DNA of 64,000 nucleotides from Candidatus Pelagisphaera phototrophica. GTDB taxonomy: Bacteria; Verrucomicrobiota; Verrucomicrobiia; Opitutales; Opitutaceae. Positions 25,254 to 34,494 of the stretch are shown piece by piece. Both the position numbers and the translations under genes were made by a program. Location of the stretch: NCBI RefSeq assembly GCF_014529625.1, contig NZ_CP076039.1:496001-560000 (forward strand), read 5' to 3'. Below the pieces are notes generated by a model. The model was given only the letters and a program-made list of their open reading frames with translations, searched no databases and was not told where the DNA came from. Every line of letters starts with the position of its first letter. Position 1 is the stretch's first letter.

Positions 25254-26828
25254 TTAGGAAGTGCTCGTTGTGATACTCTGCTGTACGGCCAGGGTCATGA
25301 TGGCTTTCTCTGAAAATGCGTCCCGATCAAGAATGCCTGACAACGTCCCTTCGCGCATGACGGCAATCCGATGACTCATGCCAAGAAGTTCCTCCATGTC
25401 GCTGGAGATCATCAGAATGGCGCACCCCGTCTCGGCTAGACGGACGATCGCCTGGTAAATTTCTTGCCTGGCCCCCATGTCAATTCCGCGTGTGGGTTCG
25501 TCGAAGATCATTACTTTGGGGGCAAGAGTCATCCATTTTGAAAGGACAACCTTTTGCTGATTTCCTCCGCTAAGACTGGATACGGGTAGTTCGACAGTCG
25601 GAGCCTTAACGCCGAATTCCCGTAGCCATTCATCTGTTCGGATCCGCTCGGATTTGAATTCGATACGAGAGTGTCTGCTAAACTGGCTGAGCGAATTTAG
25701 GGTCATGTTCTCACGGATGGTCATCTCCAGAATCAATCCGCTGGCTTTGCGATCCTCGGGGGCGAGGAAGACGCCATTAGCGATCGCCTCTTTTACTTTT
25801 CCTCGGGTAAGCGGTTGCCCGTTTACGGACATCGTCCCGGAGGGCGAGGAATCGACGCCAAACAAGGCTTGAGCAAGCTCTGATCGACCGGCCCCTACAA
25901 GACCTGCTATGCCAAGGATTTCTCCGGCTCGGACCGAAAAACTAGCATTGCCTTTGGGCCATCTTCGAGTGCTGAAGTTTTCAACTGAAAAGACAGTTTC
26001 GGTATTAACCGGATTGCTTTCTGGATACACTTCGCTCAAGTCACGGCCAATCATCATAGAGATCATTCGATCCCGACTGATATCTTCAGCGTTCAGTTCA
26101 CCCGCGTTTTCTCCATCGCGAAGACCGACCACTCGATCGGCGATTTTCTCGACCTCCGACAATCGATGCGAAATGAAAATGATCGCCATGCCTTGACCCT
26201 TCATTTTCTTCACCAAATTTAAGAGTGTATCGGCTTCTTGGATAGAAAGGCTTGAAGTGGGCTCGTCCAGAATCAGAAGTTTGGCATCCATCGACAATGC
26301 CTTGGCGATTTCCACCAGTTGTTGCTGGCCATTTGTCAATCGAGAGACGGAAGTTCGTGGATCCAGATGGAGCCCGAGCTCTTCGAGAATGGGCAGGGCC
26401 ATTTTATGTAGCACCCCCTGATCTATGCAACCGAAGCGTCTGGGTTCGCGAGCCAGGAAAATGTTCCCCGCGATATCTATGTTGTCGAGCAGGTTGAGTT
26501 CTTGATGAACGAAGCTGATGCCGAGCTGTTCCGCCGCTTTCGCTCCTTGAATGGTTACAGGGGCCTTATTGAAGCGTATTTGGCCAGTGCTCGGCGGGTG
26601 AATACCACCGAGGATTTTCATGAGGGTTGATTTGCCGGCCCCGTTTTCCCCAATCAGGCCGACGATTTCTCCTGCCGATATCTCAAAATCTACTTTCGAA
26701 AGTGCCTGGACGACTCCGAAGGATTTCGAAACTTGGGATAGTTGGAGGAGAGGGGGCAATTGTTGAGGCTGAAGGGTGAAAGTTGAATGCTTAACAAATA
26801 AATTGGGTGAGGTTGGTTCTTTAGTCAA
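25254..26828 (-). CDS. Sugar ABC transporter ATP-binding protein, RbsA/MglA-like
   Basis: The 524-residue protein contains two fused ABC domains. Domain 1 has GENGAGKSTLMKILGG, the signature-like LTNGQQQLVEIAKAL and LLILDEPTSSLS. Domain 2 has the degenerate P-loop GLVGAGRSELAQALFG, the signature LSGGNQQKVVLSKWM and VMIFDEPTRGIDMGA. This asymmetry is typical of carbohydrate-uptake CUT2 ATPases. The ATG at 26828 is followed by about 25 residues before the first beta strand, so an internal start is possible. It lies between the binding protein and the permease in the operon. Confidence 0.94.
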   Translation of the reverse strand: MTKEPTSPNLFVKHSTFTLQPQQLPPLLQLSQVSKSFGVVQALSKVDFEISAGEIVGLIGENGAGKSTLMKILGGIHPPSTGQIRFNKAPVTIQGAKAAEQLGISFVHQELNLLDNIDIAGNIFLAREPRRFGCIDQGVLHKMALPILEELGLHLDPRTSVSRLTNGQQQLVEIAKALSMDAKLLILDEPTSSLSIQEADTLLNLVKKMKGQGMAIIFISHRLSEVEKIADRVVGLRDGENAGELNAEDISRDRMISMMIGRDLSEVYPESNPVNTETVFSVENFSTRRWPKGNASFSVRAGEILGIAGLVGAGRSELAQALFGVDSSPSGTMSVNGQPLTRGKVKEAIANGVFLAPEDRKASGLILEMTIRENMTLNSLSQFSRHSRIEFKSERIRTDEWLREFGVKAPTVELPVSSLSGGNQQKVVLSKWMTLAPKVMIFDEPTRGIDMGARQEIYQAIVRLAETGCAILMISSDMEELLGMSHRIAVMREGTLSGILDRDAFSEKAIMTLAVQQSITTSTS

Positions 26829-26901
26829 TGGTAGCGCCTCTTATCCTTAAGCGGCCGAATCCGAACTTTTCCGTCGCGGCTGCTCAAGGCTACGGCCGTG
26901 A

Positions 26902-26926
26902 GCTCAGCCGAACGGCTGAGCAGCCC
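26902..26926. repeat. REP-like hairpin with CCCTAC tail
   Basis: GCTCAGCC at 26902-26909 and GGCTGAGC at 26914-26921 form a perfect 8-bp stem with the loop GAAC. CCCTAC follows within 6 nt. It sits just 3' of the sugar-binding protein gene, where it could also act on mRNA stability within the operon. Confidence 0.65.
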
Positions 26927-26930
26927 TACC

Positions 26931-27914
26931 TCAGTTGGCGATCGATGCTTTCCAAGTGTCACATTGGGCCTTGTATTTAAGCCCTTCGCCTTTACGGAGC
27001 ACTCGAGTGGCCACGTGAATGATTTTGTTCTCAGGAATACCGGCTTCGTTCGGTGATTTTCCTTCGAGCACCAACTCGCGAAGCAAGGCCATTGAGTCGT
27101 AGCCGAATTGATAGGGGTTTTGAATAACCGTGCCGTGTATCTCTCCGGCATCGATCCCTTCAAGGGTTTTTGGCGATTCGTCGAATGCGATGATCTGGAC
27201 TTTCCCAATCAAGCCTGCGGCCCGAACGGCCTCTAGGCATGCGGGTGGGTTGTATCCCCATAGACCGACCATTCCGGCAAGATCAGGATGGGCGGTAAGT
27301 GCGTCTTCCGCATTGGCTCTCGCTTTAGAGGCGTCCCCCCCATCAGTGCGCAGATCGACTACTTCGATTCCGGATCCCGCTACGGCTTCTTTTAGCCCTT
27401 GGAATCGCTCAATTGAGTTTTGCATGTCTTTAATTCCGACAAAAACCATTATTTTTCCTCCATTTGGGAGTGCTTCCTTGACCAGTTCGCCGCATTGCCG
27501 TCCCGCTTCTATGTTATCAGTTCCCAAGTAGCAAATTCGGTCAGAATCTGGAGAATCGCTGTCGACGGTGATCAAAGGGGTATCGGTTGCCCATTCATTG
27601 ATCATCCGTATTTGATTCTTCGCGCTCGTAGGGCTTATGGCTACGCCTTTCACTCCGCTTACCAATAGATCATCGACAATCTGCTTTTGTTTGGTCGTGG
27701 TTCCGTCGCCGGTGCGAAACAACGCTTCGATGTCTCCGAAATCCCTTTCGGCGGCTTTCGCTCCTGCTTCCGCGTAGGTCCAGAAGTCTGCGGACACATT
27801 AGTGATGAAACAAAGCTTCGTTTTTTTGATGCTGGAGGTGCTAGTATCGTCTGGTCCACTACACGCTACTAGGGAAAGTAGGGCGATTGAGGTGATTGTT
27901 TTGATGTATTGCAT
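26931..27914 (-). CDS. Sugar-binding lipoprotein of CUT2 ABC importer (RbsB-like)
   Basis: The 327-residue protein has a lipoprotein signal, MQYIKTITSIALLSLVACSG, with lipobox LVAC. A periplasmic-binding-protein type 1 fold follows: LCFITNVSADFWTYAEAGAK, GVKGVAISPTSAKNQIRMIN, and NPYQFGYDSMALLRELV near the end. It is the substrate receptor of the ABC importer encoded next and the first gene of the operon. In a diderm it would be anchored to the inner membrane or exported to the outer membrane. The ligand is likely a sugar or sugar alcohol. Confidence 0.93.
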   Translation of the reverse strand: MQYIKTITSIALLSLVACSGPDDTSTSSIKKTKLCFITNVSADFWTYAEAGAKAAERDFGDIEALFRTGDGTTTKQKQIVDDLLVSGVKGVAISPTSAKNQIRMINEWATDTPLITVDSDSPDSDRICYLGTDNIEAGRQCGELVKEALPNGGKIMVFVGIKDMQNSIERFQGLKEAVAGSGIEVVDLRTDGGDASKARANAEDALTAHPDLAGMVGLWGYNPPACLEAVRAAGLIGKVQIIAFDESPKTLEGIDAGEIHGTVIQNPYQFGYDSMALLRELVLEGKSPNEAGIPENKIIHVATRVLRKGEGLKYKAQCDTWKASIAN

Positions 27915-28263
27915 AGCGATTGATGGAAGTGAGCGACGACTATTCTACTTTGCATTGGTTGCTTCAATTAAAATATTGGAGAGTGTCTTCCTTTGAGAAG
28001 GAGTTTTTCGGGCCCAGCCCAACAATCGCCGCATTCCTGGCATTGGAGAGATTTTAGGGCTGCTGAATTGCCAGAGAAAATGGAAAAACAGGGGATTGAA
28101 GCCACCGATGGCGCCCAAGTGCTGAATAGGAGACACTGCTCAGTATTCTCATCGAAGGATTGCTTTGTGGGTCGATCCACAGAAAGGGTTGGAAACTCCC
28201 TCGAACTCTTGACAACGCTCCCCCTTCAATGCCCAACTCGAAGGCGATCCTAAAACCCAATTA
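27915..28263. other. Divergent promoter region between the two transport operons
   Basis: These 349 bases separate the minus-strand sugar importer from the plus-strand tripartite transporter and should hold both promoters. No strong hairpin or operator was recognised. A plus-strand stretch near 28060-28140 reads ELPEKMEKQGIEATDGAQVL, faintly like the C-terminus of a TctC-type binding protein, and may be a relic; I do not call it a gene. Confidence 0.35.
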
Positions 28264-29754
28264 ATGCAAGAAGCCATTCAACTGCTCTTTAATCCTACCG
28301 GCCTTTTTCTGATACTCCTCGGTACCTCACTCGGCGTATTTGTGGGAGCAATACCCGGCCTGACAGGGACGATGCTGATTGCTCTCGTATTGCCACTTAC
28401 CTATGGAGCAAACCCCCAGTACGCCCTCACTTTGCTGATTAGCATCTATGTCGGCGCGATTAGCGGTGGAATGGTCACGGCGACGCTTCTTCGCATGCCG
28501 GGAACCCCCGCATCGATCGTGACAACTTTCGATGGCTATCCGATGGCTCAAAAGGGGCAGCCTGAAAGGGCGCTCGGGCTGGCGGTTATGGCATCCTTTG
28601 TGGGGGGAGTGATTTCGTGGGGATTCCTGGTTCTCTTGGCGAAACCCATTGCTACTCTCTCTACCAAGTTTGGGCCCTTTGAGTATTTTACGCTGGTTCT
28701 GATGGCCTTGGTCCTGATCGCTAGTATAGGTGGCAAGTCGCTGTCGAAATCGCTGCTATCCGGATTCCTCGGCATACTGCTCTCTATGCCGGGCATCGCG
28801 GCAGCGACGGGCCAGTCTCGACTTACGTTTGGCATCAACGCATTGAATGACGGCTTCAAGCTACTCCCAGTCTTGATTGGGCTGTTCGCTATCAACCAGA
28901 TTTTCAGGGACATCATTAATTCGAAAAAGAAGTCCCAAACGAAGGAGATCGAAACTAAGGGGCTTTCCTTGAAACTAGCGGATTTTCGCCGACAGGGTCT
29001 CAATATGATTCGTTCCTCTGTCATTGGAACTTGGATAGGGCTTCTTCCGGGGATTGGGGCGAACATCGGTTCGGTCGCGGCGTACACAGTTGCCAAGAAT
29101 TCGTCCAAGACACCGGAGAAGTTTGGTACGGGTCACGACGAAGGGATCGTATCCGCTGAAGCCGCTAACAATGCGACGATCGGGGGAGCACTCATTCCCT
29201 TGGTGGCGATGGGGCTTCCCGGTTCGGTGGTGGAAGCGGTCCTCCTCGGAGCGCTTGTAGTCCATGGCCTGCAACCCGGGCCGCGCCTTTTTGGAGAGCA
29301 TCCGGAGATGGTCTACACTATTATGGGGGCGATGCTCTTGGCCAATATTGCTATGGCCATGATCATGGGCTTTTCTATGCGTTGGCTTGCAAGGATTTCG
29401 AGGATCCCTAGTTCCTATCTATTACCTGTCATATTGGTATTCTGTGTAATTGGTTCGTTTGCGCTCTCGAACCGCATTTTCGACATATGGGTTATGGTCG
29501 CTTTTGGAGGGCTGGGCTTCTTTCTCGAATCGAAGAAGATACCTCTGGCTCCTTTCGTCATCGGCTTCGTCTTGGGCCCGATCGCAGAGGACAATCTCTC
29601 TGCGGGGTTGATGGCGACGAACGGTTCTTGGCTCCCGATAGTTACGCGCCCCATTTCGATTGCCTTTCTAGCCGTTTCATTGGCGATGCTCATCCTTCCT
29701 ATGCTCAAGAAAAAGGGCCCCGGCTCCAACAACGAACCCCTCGTCTCCGAATGA
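28264..29754 (+). CDS. tctA: Tripartite tricarboxylate transporter, large permease TctA
   Basis: The 496-residue membrane protein has about eleven to twelve TM segments. It carries the TctA signature GVFVGAIPGLTGTMLIALVL near residues 21-40 and the repeated inverted counterpart GLLPGIGANIGSVAAYTVAK near residue 258, the pair of G-x-x-P-G loops that form the substrate site. It starts the operon. Its stop overlaps the next start (ATGA), which encodes the fused binding protein and small permease. The substrate is probably a di- or tricarboxylate taken up with Na+ or H+. Confidence 0.94.
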   Translation: MQEAIQLLFNPTGLFLILLGTSLGVFVGAIPGLTGTMLIALVLPLTYGANPQYALTLLISIYVGAISGGMVTATLLRMPGTPASIVTTFDGYPMAQKGQPERALGLAVMASFVGGVISWGFLVLLAKPIATLSTKFGPFEYFTLVLMALVLIASIGGKSLSKSLLSGFLGILLSMPGIAAATGQSRLTFGINALNDGFKLLPVLIGLFAINQIFRDIINSKKKSQTKEIETKGLSLKLADFRRQGLNMIRSSVIGTWIGLLPGIGANIGSVAAYTVAKNSSKTPEKFGTGHDEGIVSAEAANNATIGGALIPLVAMGLPGSVVEAVLLGALVVHGLQPGPRLFGEHPEMVYTIMGAMLLANIAMAMIMGFSMRWLARISRIPSSYLLPVILVFCVIGSFALSNRIFDIWVMVAFGGLGFFLESKKIPLAPFVIGFVLGPIAEDNLSAGLMATNGSWLPIVTRPISIAFLAVSLAMLILPMLKKKGPGSNNEPLVSE

Positions 29755-31091
29755 GCTCCAGCAGAACACTTTTTTCGATCGTGAGCTCGGTTCTCATCTG
29801 CGGGCTCCTTGGTTGGAATGCCTTGAATTGGAGAAGTGGTAGCGGTTCATTGCAATTCCCTAACCAGCCAATCCAGGTTGTGGTGCCCTACAGCGCGGGA
29901 GGCGGTACTGACACGTTTGTTCGGATCATTGAAAAGTCGATCGCCGCCAACGAGAAGTTCACTCAGCCGTTTGTCATCCTAAACCAGCCTGGGGGCGGAT
30001 CTACGATTGGAGGAAGATATGTTATGGGTTCCCGACCCGATGGCTACCGACTTTTGTGCAACAACGACGCGCTTATTGCAGCCCAGCTTGCAGGTATCGC
30101 AAATTTTGGATACGAAGAGCTTACTCCGGTTGCTCAGCTGGGTACGATGTCCTTGGTTCTGATTGTTCGCGAAGATTCTCCCTACCAAGGGCTCCGCTCC
30201 CTTCTCGAAGCGGCCAAGAAAAACCCGAATAGCGTCCGTTTCGGAGCGGACATTGGCTCACCGGCATACTTTTATGCGAAAGAACTCGAAGAGACTAGCC
30301 CCGGTAGCCGGTTCAACTATATTTCCACAGGAGGAGGACAAAAGCGATACTCCCACATCTTGGGCGGACATTTGGACGTGGGGATCTTTTCGGTGGGTGA
30401 GTTTGTGGGCTATCGTTCGCCCGAAGGTACGCCGAAGGACCAGAACATAAAGGCGATCGCGATTCTCACCGCCGAAAGAAATCCAGGAGTCCCTGAAGTT
30501 TCGACCGCAACGGAGCAAGGTTTCGCGATCGACAATGGCAACTCGTACTATTGGTTTGCTCCTAAAGGAACTCCGCAGGCCGCCGTCGACAAACTGCGGG
30601 AAATACTCTACGCGGCGAGGCAGGATCCGACTGTGGCAGCCGAGCTTAAGAAGCTTTCCATTACCCCTGACTATCGGGTTGGAGAAGAATTAGATCGGTA
30701 CTTACAGGTTAAAAAAGAGTCGCTCAAGCGATTTGCGGTTAGCCCTCCAGCGGGATTGCCTGACTTCCCGGCTTGGGTCATTGGAATTTTACTTTGCTTA
30801 GCCGCTTTGGTCTTTCTGAAGTATGGAGGCAATCACATCAAAACTTCAGATACAGATTCTGAGAATAGTAAGTTGGCCATCCTCATAGTCGCAATACTGC
30901 TCACCTATATTATCTGCCTACAACTGGGCGTCTCCTATGTGTATGCGACGATTCCCGCGATTTTCCTTATTGGAATCAATCTTGCAGAATGGAATAAACA
31001 GAAGCTGCTGCCCGTTGCCCAGCTCTCAATCCTGTTTTCCCTAGGCTCCGAGTTTGTCTTTACGGTGATATTTTCCGTGCCGTTGCCTTAG
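29751..31091 (+). CDS. Fused TctC solute-binding protein and TctB small permease
   Basis: From the ATG at 29751 (overlapping the tctA stop) the 446-residue product has an N-terminal TM/signal (FSIVSSVLICGLLGW). A Bug/TctC-type domain follows over about residues 35-340: FPNQPIQVVVPYSAGGGTDT, GSRPDGYRLLCNN and YWFAPKGTPQAAVDKLREIL. The C-terminal 110 residues have four hydrophobic helices (AWVIGILLCLAALVFLKY, LAILIVAILLTYIICLQLGV, and two more), which is the size and topology of TctB. In most genomes tctC and tctB are separate genes; here no other tctB is present, so the fusion likely replaces both. The longer frame from 29487 is a shadow of tctA. Confidence 0.85.
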   Translation: MSSSRTLFSIVSSVLICGLLGWNALNWRSGSGSLQFPNQPIQVVVPYSAGGGTDTFVRIIEKSIAANEKFTQPFVILNQPGGGSTIGGRYVMGSRPDGYRLLCNNDALIAAQLAGIANFGYEELTPVAQLGTMSLVLIVREDSPYQGLRSLLEAAKKNPNSVRFGADIGSPAYFYAKELEETSPGSRFNYISTGGGQKRYSHILGGHLDVGIFSVGEFVGYRSPEGTPKDQNIKAIAILTAERNPGVPEVSTATEQGFAIDNGNSYYWFAPKGTPQAAVDKLREILYAARQDPTVAAELKKLSITPDYRVGEELDRYLQVKKESLKRFAVSPPAGLPDFPAWVIGILLCLAALVFLKYGGNHIKTSDTDSENSKLAILIVAILLTYIICLQLGVSYVYATIPAIFLIGINLAEWNKQKLLPVAQLSILFSLGSEFVFTVIFSVPLP

Positions 31092-31173
31092 TCCTGAATC
31101 AGGTAGCGGGCCATCTCAGACATCCCTTGATTAGGATTGTACCATTGCGCTTTGGCCCTACGCGTACTAATTT

Positions 31174-31965
31174 TTAGATACGCTCCCAGCGATAGATAGG
31201 GGATACGGGCTTCCCATTCGTCGTGAGAATGTGAACTTGGTGGGCTTTGGCGTCTGGGTGGCAAAATTCCCACACGACTTCCTTCTTTTCGTTTACCTCG
31301 AAGATTTTAACTTTTTCTGGATCTTTCTGGCCGTAGCTGCGAATTACGGTATCTCCGTGGGGGAGTCTTTGTCCGCCGCAAGGATCCGCAAAGTGCCCAC
31401 CGTCGTCGTCGTTGTTGCAAACCCAGGCCACCGAACCGTCGGGAGCGAACTCGACGGATTGGTCGCCATGGGTCAAATTGACGAGAGTGTTCCCATTCGG
31501 TAGTCGAATCGCGGTGAAAGGCCAGTTTTTGGCATCTCTCCCACCCAGTTCCGGGAGGTCGGTTTTGATCGTACTCACAATTCTACCCGAGGGAGTATAC
31601 TCCTTTACCTTGAAAGCGAGGAGATGAGGGACGAGATAGTTTCCATTGGAAAGCCTTCGCGCCATGCGAGTTTGCATATGGCCATTGCCAGTTTCAGTTT
31701 GCAGGGGAACTTCAACGACGATTTTCCCTTGTGGGTCAATTTCTATAAGCCTTGGAAGTTCTCCACGCTGAATGATGATCGTGTTTCCAGAAGGGAGGCG
31801 ATTGGCCGTACCCAATTCTTTGTTACGGGGATCTAGCTTATAGGACCAGACCACTTTGTGACCACCCTTCTCGAATTCTCCAGCCTTGTTTTTAACCGAA
31901 AGGAGTACATTCCCGTTTTCCAATACCATACCATCGCGGGAACCGCTCGGCCCGAGCCACACCAC
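31174..31965 (-). CDS. Beta-propeller protein, arylsulfotransferase/PQQ-like, N-terminus uncertain
   Basis: The 263-residue frame has repeated propeller strands with the pattern L-x-N-G-N-(T/V): MVLENGNVLLSVKNK, RLPSGNTIIIQRGELPRLIE, RLSNGNYLVPHLLA and RLPNGNTLVNLTHGDQ. The first usable start is a GTG at 31965. Homology-like sequence continues upstream in frame (DNGIRHSFLVCGKLTAIFNE) all the way to the TAA of the preceding gene at 32059, without ATG, GTG or TTG. So the natural start and signal peptide are missing, or translation begins at a non-standard codon. An eroded gene or a 5' deletion is likely. It is the last gene of the minus-strand cluster from 37848. Confidence 0.6.
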   Translation of the reverse strand: MVWLGPSGSRDGMVLENGNVLLSVKNKAGEFEKGGHKVVWSYKLDPRNKELGTANRLPSGNTIIIQRGELPRLIEIDPQGKIVVEVPLQTETGNGHMQTRMARRLSNGNYLVPHLLAFKVKEYTPSGRIVSTIKTDLPELGGRDAKNWPFTAIRLPNGNTLVNLTHGDQSVEFAPDGSVAWVCNNDDDGGHFADPCGGQRLPHGDTVIRSYGQKDPEKVKIFEVNEKKEVVWEFCHPDAKAHQVHILTTNGKPVSPIYRWERI

Positions 31966-32058
31966 TTCGCTTCCCTCATTGAAGATTGCAGTTAGCTTTC
32001 CACATACAAGAAACGAATGGCGAATACCGTTATCACTTACTTGGCGTCCGGGGGCGAC

Positions 32059-32997
32059 TTAGGGAATGGGATTAAACGTGCTGGAGTTGCCCCAGGCCTT
32101 TTCAGTAATGCCCAGAGTCTGGTTGACGTCTGGATTTCCGTAGATTGTTACGTTTGGCTTGTCAGCCCGTGCCTTCACCAAGGCGGCGTTTTCCACTTTC
32201 GTATTGCCCAAGAATAACTGACCGCCTTTCGGCACTTGCAGATCTTTGAGTCCCGCATCCGTCAGTTGCGTCCCAAATAGATTCAGATACTTGATTCCAC
32301 CAAGTCGGTTTAGGGAGGCGACAATTTCATCTCCAAATTTGCCATGGCTTAGATCAAGCCGAGTGGCATTCTCAAAGGTTCCAATCCACTCAGAAACCTT
32401 GGCAGAACTAGGAAGCAACGCAGCTCTGAATTCATGTACATAAGGGCCTACACTTTTCAGGTACTCAATGGCAGAAGCGTCAATTTTGGGAGCAAGCCTT
32501 TGCAGATCTACTACAAGGTTGGATGAGTTTTCTGCTAGCTTGTCGATGACGGCGCCTTTGGTTCGGAGCCGTTCGACGGCGGGAAAGGCACTCTCACCCA
32601 GGAGCTTTTCGAGCGATAGCTTTCCTTGGCCTGCCGACTCGCTTTTGGCTCCCCCGTGTATCCAGCGAGCGACGGTTAGAATTTCGTCTCCACTGGGAGC
32701 GTCCTCACCCTCTGGCGGCATGGCGTATTCATCCTCTGGAGGAAGGAGGAGGTATTCGATCAGTGGACTCGTCATTGGGAAGCCCGCATCTATGGCGACT
32801 TCCTCACTTTCGCCTGGAGTCATCAGCGCTTCGTAAGAGTCTAAGCGATACCCGCTCTTCTGCTTTTCTGGGCCATGGCACTTAACGCAGTATTTCTCAA
32901 GAACGGGAGCGATATCAGTATCGTAATCGAAAGTTGTTTGGGCAGACAGTGTGAAGGAGAAGCTGAGGTAAAGTGTGAGTATGAAAATAGATTTCAT
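32059..32997 (-). CDS. Exported c-type cytochrome domain with leucine-rich repeats
   Basis: The 312-residue protein has signal peptide MKSIFILTLYLSFSFTLSA. A planctomycete-type cytochrome domain follows (YDTDIAPVLEKYCVKCHGPE with CVKCH, then MPPEGEDAPSGDEILTVARW). The C-terminal half has leucine-rich repeat strands such as ATRLDLSHGKFGDEI, IKYLNLFGTQLTDAGL and GGQLFLGNTKVENA. The haem domain plus LRR combination is frequent in Verrucomicrobia beside DUF1501 genes. It follows the DUF1501 gene by 15 bp on the same strand, so they are probably cotranscribed. The role is unknown. Confidence 0.85.
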   Translation of the reverse strand: MKSIFILTLYLSFSFTLSAQTTFDYDTDIAPVLEKYCVKCHGPEKQKSGYRLDSYEALMTPGESEEVAIDAGFPMTSPLIEYLLLPPEDEYAMPPEGEDAPSGDEILTVARWIHGGAKSESAGQGKLSLEKLLGESAFPAVERLRTKGAVIDKLAENSSNLVVDLQRLAPKIDASAIEYLKSVGPYVHEFRAALLPSSAKVSEWIGTFENATRLDLSHGKFGDEIVASLNRLGGIKYLNLFGTQLTDAGLKDLQVPKGGQLFLGNTKVENAALVKARADKPNVTIYGNPDVNQTLGITEKAWGNSSTFNPIP

Positions 32998-33012
32998 GTT
33001 CGTAGGTTGAAA

Positions 33013-34401
33013 CTAGGCTAGAATTTCGGGAATGATCTCGCCATGGACATCAGTCAAACGGATATCGCGTCCGCTAAAGCGATAGGTGAGGCGAGTGTGG
33101 TCGATTCCGAGCAAATGGAGCATATTTGCATGCATGTCGTGCACCGTTAGTTTATTCTCCACCACGCGGTAGCCGTACTCATCGGTAGCTCCATAAATCT
33201 TACCCCCCTTTATTCCGCCACCGGCCATCCACATGCTGAATCCTTGTGGATTGTGGTCGCGCCCATTGGTGCCTTGAGCAAAAGGCGTCCGGCCAAATTC
33301 ACCACTGAATACGAGCAGCGTACTATCGAGAAGGCCACGTGACTTGAGGTCTTTGATGAGCGCCGCAATTGGCTGATCAACGGCCATCGCATTTTTTTGA
33401 TGGCCATCGACGAGCCTACTATGCTGGTCCCAGCGATCCCCGTTCCCGGGATTGATAGTCAACTCTACAAAGCGAACGCCTCGCTCAACGAGCCTTCGTG
33501 CCATAATGCATTGGGCGGCGTAAGAGCGGGTGTTTTGGTAGGGAGCATCAATTCCGTAGAGTTTTTTAGTCACCTCGCTTTCGTTGGAAATATTGGTAAC
33601 GTCTGGGACCTCCATCTGCATCCGGTAGGCAAGCTCGTAATTCTGAATCGCTGATTCGATTGCCTCGGAATGCGATAGCCTTGCTTCAAGCGCACCGTCC
33701 ATTTCGCCGAGATACTCCAGTTTCTTCCTCTGTAGATTCGCACTAGATTCCTGGAAGGAAGTGTTGTTCAGGACGGGATGCTGGGAGAGGAATATCGAGC
33801 CTTGGTGATTGGCCGGTAGAAAACCGCTGCCAAAGCACTGCATGCCCCCGGAAGGGACTTGCCCCCCGTGGATGACAACATAGCTGGGAAGGTTTTGACT
33901 CAAAGTACCGAGGCCATAGGAGGCCCATGCTCCCATACTGGGACGTCCAGACAAAATGTGACCGCTGTGCAGAGCGTAGTTGGCGTTGGGATGGTTAGGC
34001 GAGAATGCCGTCATGGAGCGAATGATACAAAGATCATCCGCACAGGACGCGATATGGGGAAAAAGATCGCTAATGGGGATACCACTCTCTCCGTAGTGCT
34101 TGAACTCCCAGGGGCTTTTCAGAATATTGCCGTTGTTGTTGAATACGGTTGGGTCTACTTTGAATTTTGGCTTCTTGCCATTTTCCTTAGCTAATTGGGG
34201 CTTAGGGTCGAAGCTATCGACTTGGGAGACCCCACCGTCCATGTAAAGGAAAATAACGCTACGCGCTTTGGGTGCGAAGTGGGGAGTTTTAGGATACAAA
34301 GGCATTGTTGAGCCTAAGAGATCCTGCTGCATCGTGCCGGACAGCGCGAGTGTGCCAAATCCCATAGCACTTTTCTGGAGAAACTCCCGCCGAGTAATCA
34401 T
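33013..34401 (-). CDS. DUF1501 protein with Tat signal
   Basis: The 462-residue product begins MITRREFLQKSAMGFGTLAL, a twin-arginine signal. It contains DUF1501 blocks: KARSVIFLYMDGGVSQVDSF (metal-ligand Asp and Gly-Gly), RGVRFVELTINPGNGDRWDQ, LLDSTLLVFSGEFGRTPFAQ and GRDHNPQGFSMWMAGGGIKG. The family belongs to the sulfatase/alkaline phosphatase superfamily and pairs with DUF1549/DUF1553 cytochromes, as here (34495-37848). Substrates are unknown. The start is set by the R-R-E-F-L motif. Confidence 0.92.
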   Translation of the reverse strand: MITRREFLQKSAMGFGTLALSGTMQQDLLGSTMPLYPKTPHFAPKARSVIFLYMDGGVSQVDSFDPKPQLAKENGKKPKFKVDPTVFNNNGNILKSPWEFKHYGESGIPISDLFPHIASCADDLCIIRSMTAFSPNHPNANYALHSGHILSGRPSMGAWASYGLGTLSQNLPSYVVIHGGQVPSGGMQCFGSGFLPANHQGSIFLSQHPVLNNTSFQESSANLQRKKLEYLGEMDGALEARLSHSEAIESAIQNYELAYRMQMEVPDVTNISNESEVTKKLYGIDAPYQNTRSYAAQCIMARRLVERGVRFVELTINPGNGDRWDQHSRLVDGHQKNAMAVDQPIAALIKDLKSRGLLDSTLLVFSGEFGRTPFAQGTNGRDHNPQGFSMWMAGGGIKGGKIYGATDEYGYRVVENKLTVHDMHANMLHLLGIDHTRLTYRFSGRDIRLTDVHGEIIPEILA

Positions 34402-34494
34402 GGTAACAAAATAATCCCCATAGAAGCGTCTTTGTGCTGCGATTGAGGTGGGTTCTTATCACGGGGTAGAGGCGCTCCCATGAATTTCGATTCT

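Noticed and set aside
27993-28253. Plus-strand 86-codon frame upstream of tctA
   Set aside because: Only about 20 residues resemble a TctC C-terminus; composition elsewhere is not protein-like, so it is left as an intergenic note.
29487-29750. Longer N-terminus for the TctC-TctB protein
   Set aside because: This stretch is the tctA coding region read in another frame; the ATG at 29751 overlaps the tctA stop and gives a proper signal/TM start.
31088-31173. Minus-strand frame ending QWYNPNQGMSEMARYLIQD
   Set aside because: It looks vaguely like a protein C-terminus but is too short to assign and has no start; possibly a relic between convergent operons.
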